From positions 175,989 through 239,988 of the forward strand of contig CAXTIG010000003.1 of the NCBI GenBank assembly GCA_964244295.1: 64,000 bases of DNA, given 5' to 3'. This document shows, piece by piece, positions 59,813-64,000 of the stretch (positions within the stretch are counted from its first letter, which is position 1; each line of letters begins with the position of its first letter). Source of the stretch: JAJAZB01 sp964244295. GTDB lineage: Bacteria > Bacteroidota > Bacteroidia > Cytophagales > Spirosomataceae. The notes below the pieces were generated by a model. It had not been told where the DNA came from. It was given only the letters and a program-made list of their open reading frames with translations, and did not search any database. A program made the position numbers and the translations under genes.

Positions 59813-61477
59813 ATGCACCGCCCCACCCACTTCCACCAAGCCCAAACCGATTCGTTCGACCTCTGCGTCATTGGCGGCGGGGCAACCGGCGCGGGCGTGG
59901 CGCTGGATGCCGCCCTGCGGGGTCTGAAGGTCTGCCTCATCGAGCGCGAGGATTTTGCCGCGCAGACCTCTTCTAAATCCACCAAACTCATCCACGGCGG
60001 CGTTCGCTACCTCGAACAGGCCTTCAAGAAATTGGATTGGGAACAATTCAAACTGGTGCGGAAGGGCCTTTGGGAGCGAAAATATTTACTGCAAAACGCC
60101 CCGCACCTCAGCCAGCCGCTGGCCTTGCTCACGCCCTGCGCCTCCTGGTTCGAGCGATTTTATTTCGGAACGGGCCTGAAACTCTATGACGCCCTGGCGG
60201 GCCGTCACAACCTCCAGCCGAGTCGGCAACTCTCGACGGCGGAAGCCCTGGACCGAATTCCTACCCTCCGAAAAAAAGACCTGCGCGGAGCCGTGCTGTA
60301 CTACGACGGCCAACTCGACGACGCTCGCTTCGCCCTGGCCCTCGTGAAAACCGCCGTCCGGCAGGGAGCCACTGTCCTCAATCACGCTTCGGCCCTTTCG
60401 TTTGGCAAAACCGATGAGGGTCGTTTACAATCGCTCCGCGTGCAGGACGAACTGGCGGGCGAAGCGTTCACCGTGAAATCCCGGCTTTTCGTCAATGCCA
60501 CCGGTCCCTTCGCCGACGGCCTCCGGCACCTGGCGAATCCCGCTTTGCCGGCCCGGATGCGGGTGAGTAAGGGCGTTCACCTGATTTTGCCGAAAAAAAT
60601 TCTGGACAGTGAAACCGCGTTGCTAGTTCCCAAAACCAGCGACGGGCGCGTGATTTTCCTGATTCCCTGGCAAGGCCACACGCTCGTCGGCACCACCGAC
60701 ACCGAAGCGGAATTGCACGACGACCCCGCCCTGCAACGCGAAGAAGTTGGTTACCTGCTCGATTACGTGCGCCAGTACCTCGACGCGGAGGTATCGGAAA
60801 CCGACGTGCAAGCCGGTTTTGCGGGCCTGCGCCCGCTGCTCCAGGCCGCGCCCGACGCCGACACGAAGGCGCTCGTCCGCGACCACGAAGTAGAAGTGGA
60901 CGCGGCATCGGGTTTGGTCAGCATCATGGGCGGCAAGTGGACGACCTACCGGCTCATGGCCCAGGATACGGTAGACGAATGCCTGCGCCAACTCGGCGAA
61001 ACCCACCGCCCTGCCCAAACCCAACACCGGGCGCTGGCCGGAGCCGAAGGCTACACCCCCGACGGCTGGAACGCCCTTACTTCCAACTTCGCCCTGCCCG
61101 CCGACGTGGCCCAGCACCTCTGGAAAAAATACGGCACCGAAGCCCTCGACGTGGCAAAACTGACCCGAGCTTTGCCCGAACTGGCCGAGCGACTGGTCGC
61201 CGGGCATCCCTTCATCGCCGCCGAGGTGGTGTTTGCTATGCGCCACGAAATGGCCCTCACCCTGCCCGACGTGCTGGCCCGCCGCCTGGGCCTGGAGTGG
61301 CTCGACTGGCAGGCCGCTGAATCGGCGCTCCCGCTGGTCGCTTCGCTGATGGCGAAGGGAATGAATTGGTCAGAAACCGAGGCCCGGCAAGCGGAAAGCG
61401 CCTACCTCGCCCGGCTGGAGGCTTTGCAAACCAGCGCCCGGCTCGTGCCGCTGGCCCAACAAAAAAGCACCGCCTGA
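59813..61477 (+). CDS. glpD: Glycerol-3-phosphate dehydrogenase (FAD, aerobic)
   Basis: A 554-residue flavoprotein: VIGGGATGAGVALDAALRG binds FAD, TSSKSTKLIHGGVRYLEQ follows as in GlpD, and LIPWQGHTLVGTTDTE and GGKWTTYRLMAQD lie near the C-terminal part. It oxidises glycerol-3-phosphate to DHAP and passes electrons to quinone at the membrane. A terminator hairpin overlaps its stop. Confidence 0.95.
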   Translation: MHRPTHFHQAQTDSFDLCVIGGGATGAGVALDAALRGLKVCLIEREDFAAQTSSKSTKLIHGGVRYLEQAFKKLDWEQFKLVRKGLWERKYLLQNAPHLSQPLALLTPCASWFERFYFGTGLKLYDALAGRHNLQPSRQLSTAEALDRIPTLRKKDLRGAVLYYDGQLDDARFALALVKTAVRQGATVLNHASALSFGKTDEGRLQSLRVQDELAGEAFTVKSRLFVNATGPFADGLRHLANPALPARMRVSKGVHLILPKKILDSETALLVPKTSDGRVIFLIPWQGHTLVGTTDTEAELHDDPALQREEVGYLLDYVRQYLDAEVSETDVQAGFAGLRPLLQAAPDADTKALVRDHEVEVDAASGLVSIMGGKWTTYRLMAQDTVDECLRQLGETHRPAQTQHRALAGAEGYTPDGWNALTSNFALPADVAQHLWKKYGTEALDVAKLTRALPELAERLVAGHPFIAAEVVFAMRHEMALTLPDVLARRLGLEWLDWQAAESALPLVASLMAKGMNWSETEARQAESAYLARLEALQTSARLVPLAQQKSTA

Positions 61478-61488
61478 GGCAGTGCTTT
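61464..61488 (+). terminator. Terminator overlapping the glpD stop
   Basis: AAAGCAC-GCC and GGC-GTGCTTT pair around the TGA stop codon, giving a compact hairpin. Confidence 0.6.
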
Positions 61489-61527
61489 AGAGAAATTTGC
61501 GGTAAAAAAGTGTCGCTTGTCTGAGTG

Positions 61528-61749
61528 TCAGTACTCGTCTTCGTTGAAAAAGAAGTCGTCTTTGGTGGGATAATCCGGCCAGATCTCCTCGATGCTTTCG
61601 TAGGGTTGCCCATCGTCTTCGAGTTCCTGCAAATTTTCCACGACTTCCAGCGGCGCGCCCGTCCGGATGGCGTAGTCAATCAGTTCGTCTTTCGTCGCGG
61701 GCCAGGGAGCGTCTTCCAGGTAGGAAGCCAATTCTAGGGTCCAATACAT
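61528..61749 (-). CDS. DUF2795 small acidic protein
   Basis: A 73-residue protein: MYWTLELASYLEDAPWPATKDELIDYAIRTGAPLEVVENLQELEDDG, the DUF2795 domain that is widespread in Bacteroidota, with an acidic tail (DFFFNEDEY). Function is unknown. Single gene on the minus strand facing glpD. Confidence 0.9.
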   Translation of the reverse strand: MYWTLELASYLEDAPWPATKDELIDYAIRTGAPLEVVENLQELEDDGQPYESIEEIWPDYPTKDDFFFNEDEY

Positions 61750-61922
61750 AGATTTTCCCTCCTAAAGTGAGTGGTTTTTTGAAAATGACTGCAAAAGTAA
61801 CCGAAAATTCGGTCTCCAAAATTTGTACTCTAAAATTTTGCTCTTAATTAACCGGTTTCTTTTTGAAAAATTATGGCGTTCTCAAAAAAAGTGGGGAAAT
61901 TTTACCGAATGCTTCAGATTCA

Positions 61923-62690
61923 ATGAATTACGAAAAGCAAGTCGAAGTGTGCGCGTACTCGCTGGAAGCGGCCTTGACCGCCCAACGCGCCGGGGCGCAG
62001 CGCCTCGAACTTTGCGCCAGTCCACCCGAAGGCGGCACCACGCCCCCGGCGGGGCTGATTCGCTTGGTAAAAGCCCAAACGACCCTGCCCGTGTGCGTGA
62101 TGATTCGCCCACGCGGGGGGGATTTCTGCTACTCGGAAACTGAATTTGAGCAGATGCAGGCCGACCTGGACATCGCCGTACACCTCGGTGCCGACGGCGT
62201 GGTGCTGGGCCTGCTCCACCCCGACGGAACGGTGGATGTGCCCCGCACCCACCAACTAGTCGAACAGGCCCATCCGGTACCCGTCACGTTTCACCGCGCC
62301 TTCGACCTGGCAGCCGACTTGCTGGATGCGCTGGAAGCCATCATCGAAACGGGTTGTCGGCGGCTGCTGACTTCGGGCGGAATGCCCACGGCTTACGAAG
62401 GTCGAGACACGCTGGCCGCGCTGGCCTGGCAGACGCGGGGGCGGATTGAACTGCTCGCGGGCAGTGGGGTGAATGCCGGGAACGCGGCGGAATTACTGGA
62501 AACCGGCATCGACACGCTCCACCTCACGGGAAAATCCACTCGTCCGAGTGCGATGACGTTTCGCAAGCCGGGCCTTTCGATGGGGGGCAGCGCGGGGTTC
62601 GATGAATACGAAATTCAGGTCGCCGACGAAGCAAAAATCCGCGCCGTAGTCGATATTGTGGGGCGGTTTAGCAAACCGTTTTTCACGTAA
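61923..62690 (+). CDS. cutC: CutC family TIM-barrel protein
   Basis: A 255-residue protein from the ATG at 61923 (MNYEKQVEVCAYSLEAA). RAGAQRLELCASPPEGGTTPPAGL, VMIRPRGGDFCYSE, GVVLGLLHPDGTVD and VTFHRAFDL are typical of CutC. The family was linked to copper homeostasis but its reaction is unsettled. The following hydrolase starts 30 bp after its stop. Confidence 0.93.
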   Translation: MNYEKQVEVCAYSLEAALTAQRAGAQRLELCASPPEGGTTPPAGLIRLVKAQTTLPVCVMIRPRGGDFCYSETEFEQMQADLDIAVHLGADGVVLGLLHPDGTVDVPRTHQLVEQAHPVPVTFHRAFDLAADLLDALEAIIETGCRRLLTSGGMPTAYEGRDTLAALAWQTRGRIELLAGSGVNAGNAAELLETGIDTLHLTGKSTRPSAMTFRKPGLSMGGSAGFDEYEIQVADEAKIRAVVDIVGRFSKPFFT

Positions 62691-62720
62691 CGACCTTTCC
62701 CCCACTTACCCCAAACGCCC

Positions 62721-63683
62721 ATGCTTTCACGCCGACGTTTTCTCGAAAAATCCGCCCTCACCGCGCTGTCGGCCCCACTCCTGGCCGAAGCCGAAGCGCC
62801 GCCCGCCCCGCCGATGGTCATCGCCACCTGGCCCAACCGCAAGGCCACCGAGGCGGGTTTTCAACGGATGCAAAGCGGCGGCAGCGCCCTCGACGCCGTG
62901 GAAGCCGGGGGCCGCGTGCCCGAAGCCGACCCCAACGACACCAGCGTCGGCTACGGCGGCCTCCCCGACCGCGACGGGCACGTCACCCTCGACGCCTGCA
63001 TCATGGACTGGAAGGGCAACGCCGGGGCGGTTACGTTTCTGGAAGGCATCATGCACCCCGTTTCGGTGGCGCGGCGGGTGATGGAAAAAACCCCGCACGT
63101 GATGCTGAGCGGGCAGGGAGCTTTGCAGTTCGCTCTCGCCGAAGGATTCAAAAAGCAAGACTTGCTGACGGCGAGTTCACGCCAGGCCTGGGAAAAATGG
63201 AAGAAAACGGCCAAATACGAGCCAAAAATCAACGTCGAACTCCACGACACCATCGGCATCCTGGCCCTCGACGCGCAGGGCCGGGTGTCGGGCGCCTGCA
63301 CCACGAGCGGACTGGCCTATAAAATGCACGGGCGGGTGGGCGATTCGCCCGTTATCGGAGCCGGGATGTTCGTCGACAACGAAGTGGGTGGGGCCTGTGC
63401 CACTGGATTGGGGGAATTTGTGCTGAAAACCCTCGGTTCGTTTCTGGTCGTCGAACTCATGCGTCAGGGCCGCAGCCCGCAGAAAGCCTGCGAAGAAGCC
63501 ATCAACCGCATCGTGAAACGCTACCCCAGCTACCGGGATTTTCAGGTGGGTTACGTGGCCATCAACAAGCGCGGCGAGGTGGGGGCGTATTCCATTCACA
63601 GCGATTTTTCGTACACCCTGACGCGGGGCGGAAAAACCGACGTCGTGCCCGCCCGTGCGGTGTTGAAAGATAAATCGCCGTGA
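62721..63683 (+). CDS. N4-(beta-N-acetylglucosaminyl)-L-asparaginase (glycosylasparaginase)
   Basis: A 320-residue Ntn-hydrolase with a Tat-like signal (RRRFLEKSALTALSAPLL). The autocleavage site is HDTIGILALD with catalytic Thr177; VSGACTTSGLAYKMHGRVGDSPVIGAG completes the active site. In eukaryotes it removes asparagine-linked glycans; in Bacteroidota it probably scavenges glycopeptides in the periplasm. It pairs with cutC in one unit. Confidence 0.92.
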   Translation: MLSRRRFLEKSALTALSAPLLAEAEAPPAPPMVIATWPNRKATEAGFQRMQSGGSALDAVEAGGRVPEADPNDTSVGYGGLPDRDGHVTLDACIMDWKGNAGAVTFLEGIMHPVSVARRVMEKTPHVMLSGQGALQFALAEGFKKQDLLTASSRQAWEKWKKTAKYEPKINVELHDTIGILALDAQGRVSGACTTSGLAYKMHGRVGDSPVIGAGMFVDNEVGGACATGLGEFVLKTLGSFLVVELMRQGRSPQKACEEAINRIVKRYPSYRDFQVGYVAINKRGEVGAYSIHSDFSYTLTRGGKTDVVPARAVLKDKSP

Positions 63684-63710
63684 CGATTTGCAAGGATTGC
63701 TAAAACGTGG

Positions 63711-63800
63711 GGAGGTCCCCCTGAGCGGAGTCGAAGGGTGGTGCGGTGGGCCAGCGCTGACCAGCCGCACCACCCTTCGACTCCGCTCAGGGGGACCTCC
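63711..63800. repeat. CTGAGCGGAGTCGAAG-family inverted repeat, copy 2
   Basis: Perfect 36-bp arms (GGAGGTCCCCCTGAGCGGAG onward) enclose TGGGCCAGCGCTGACCAG. The arms share CTGAGCGGAGTCGAAG with copy 1 and the loop is its reverse complement, so the element is inserted in the opposite orientation. Confidence 0.95.
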
Positions 63801-63846
63801 GCACCTAAAAACTAAACAGCCTCACAACCTCTAACCATAAATCCCC

Positions 63847-64000
63847 ATGAAAACCCTCCTGCTTTTTCTGTTCACCGGAACCTCGCTGTTGGCCCAAACC
63901 CCCACGCAGCGCCTGAAAGACGAAGCCGCCGACGCGGCCCAAACGTTCCTGACTTCTCTTTCGCCGGAGCAACGTAAAAAAGCCATTTACCCCTTCGGCG
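63847..64000 (+). CDS. Secreted protein, probable DUF3500 family (3' truncated)
   Basis: The first 51 codons, running past the window end: signal peptide LLLFLFTGTSLLAQ, then TPTQRLKDEAADAAQTFLTSLSPEQRKKAIYPF. The 'FL.SLS.EQR..A.Y.F' pattern is the start of DUF3500 proteins, of unknown function. Assignment rests on this short stretch. Confidence 0.65.
   Translation, partial: MKTLLLFLFTGTSLLAQTPTQRLKDEAADAAQTFLTSLSPEQRKKAIYPFG

Overview
The window is a GC-rich (roughly 58-60 % by eye) chromosomal segment of a Bacteroidota bacterium, most likely a Cytophagales/Spirosomataceae-type organism. I base this on several TAnnTTTG-type -7 promoter elements (trp leader, thrC, cysH, a DUF2911 gene), a large gliding-motility/type IX secretion C-terminal-domain protein beside a PorP/SprF-like gene, bacillithiol synthesis (bshC), a DUF2795 protein, paired Tat-type ferritin-like proteins and a CrtZ-type hydroxylase. 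The genus is not determinable from the sequence alone.

Layout. 1-6.4 kb: rimO (5' truncated by the window edge), a HEPN/MNT toxin-antitoxin pair, bshC, a VapBC-like pair, 5-formyl-THF cyclo-ligase, a small secreted protein and asd. 6.5-7.9 kb: a tight, less GC-rich three-gene cassette of unknown function. 8.3-13.7 kb: an alpha-2-macroglobulin lipoprotein with a CLEQ thioester. 13.8-15.7 kb: an antitoxin next to a ParE toxin killed by a stop codon, and a lipoprotein hydrolase split by a 73-bp tandem duplication. 15.9-19.6 kb: a tandemly duplicated two-gene ferritin-like unit. 19.8-22.7 kb: LEA-type lipoprotein, tRNA-Leu(CAG), a beta-CASP nuclease and a small lipoprotein.

22.7-27.7 kb: the most striking locus. 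A TAnnTTTG promoter is followed by an 18-codon leader peptide with three consecutive Trp codons, an antiterminator/terminator pair, a tRNA-Trp(CCA) gene, then trpE, trpG and trpD. An AT-rich HNH nuclease gene sits between trpE and trpG and a VapBC-like pair between trpG and trpD. The tRNA that charges tryptophan thus appears to lie inside the attenuated transcript that makes tryptophan.

27.8-38.5 kb: CHU_C/PKD-type secreted protein divergent from porP/sprF, cysE, small envelope proteins, inositol oxygenase, MOSC protein, FkbM methyltransferase. 38.6-41.8 kb: a second ParE/antitoxin pair with a frameshifted toxin, a nucleotidyltransferase pair with overlapping genes, and uvrB. 42-52 kb: acyltransferase, two SDR-fold oxidoreductases, enoyl-CoA hydratase, long-chain acyl-CoA ligase, threonine synthase, pruA. 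52-64 kb: isoaspartyl peptidase, DUF2911 protein, the sulfate-assimilation operon cysH-cysD-cysN, Ohr, a Schlafen-type protein, crtZ, glpD, DUF2795, cutC, a glycosylasparaginase and the start of a probable DUF3500 gene.

A second theme is structural. Many intergenic gaps, particularly between convergent genes, are filled by long, nearly perfect inverted repeats (26-41 bp arms) whose arms match within a locus but mostly differ between loci; two small families (CTAAAGGGG type and CTGAGCGGAGTCGAAG type) recur. A third theme is decay of toxins: both ParE genes are broken while their antitoxins are intact.
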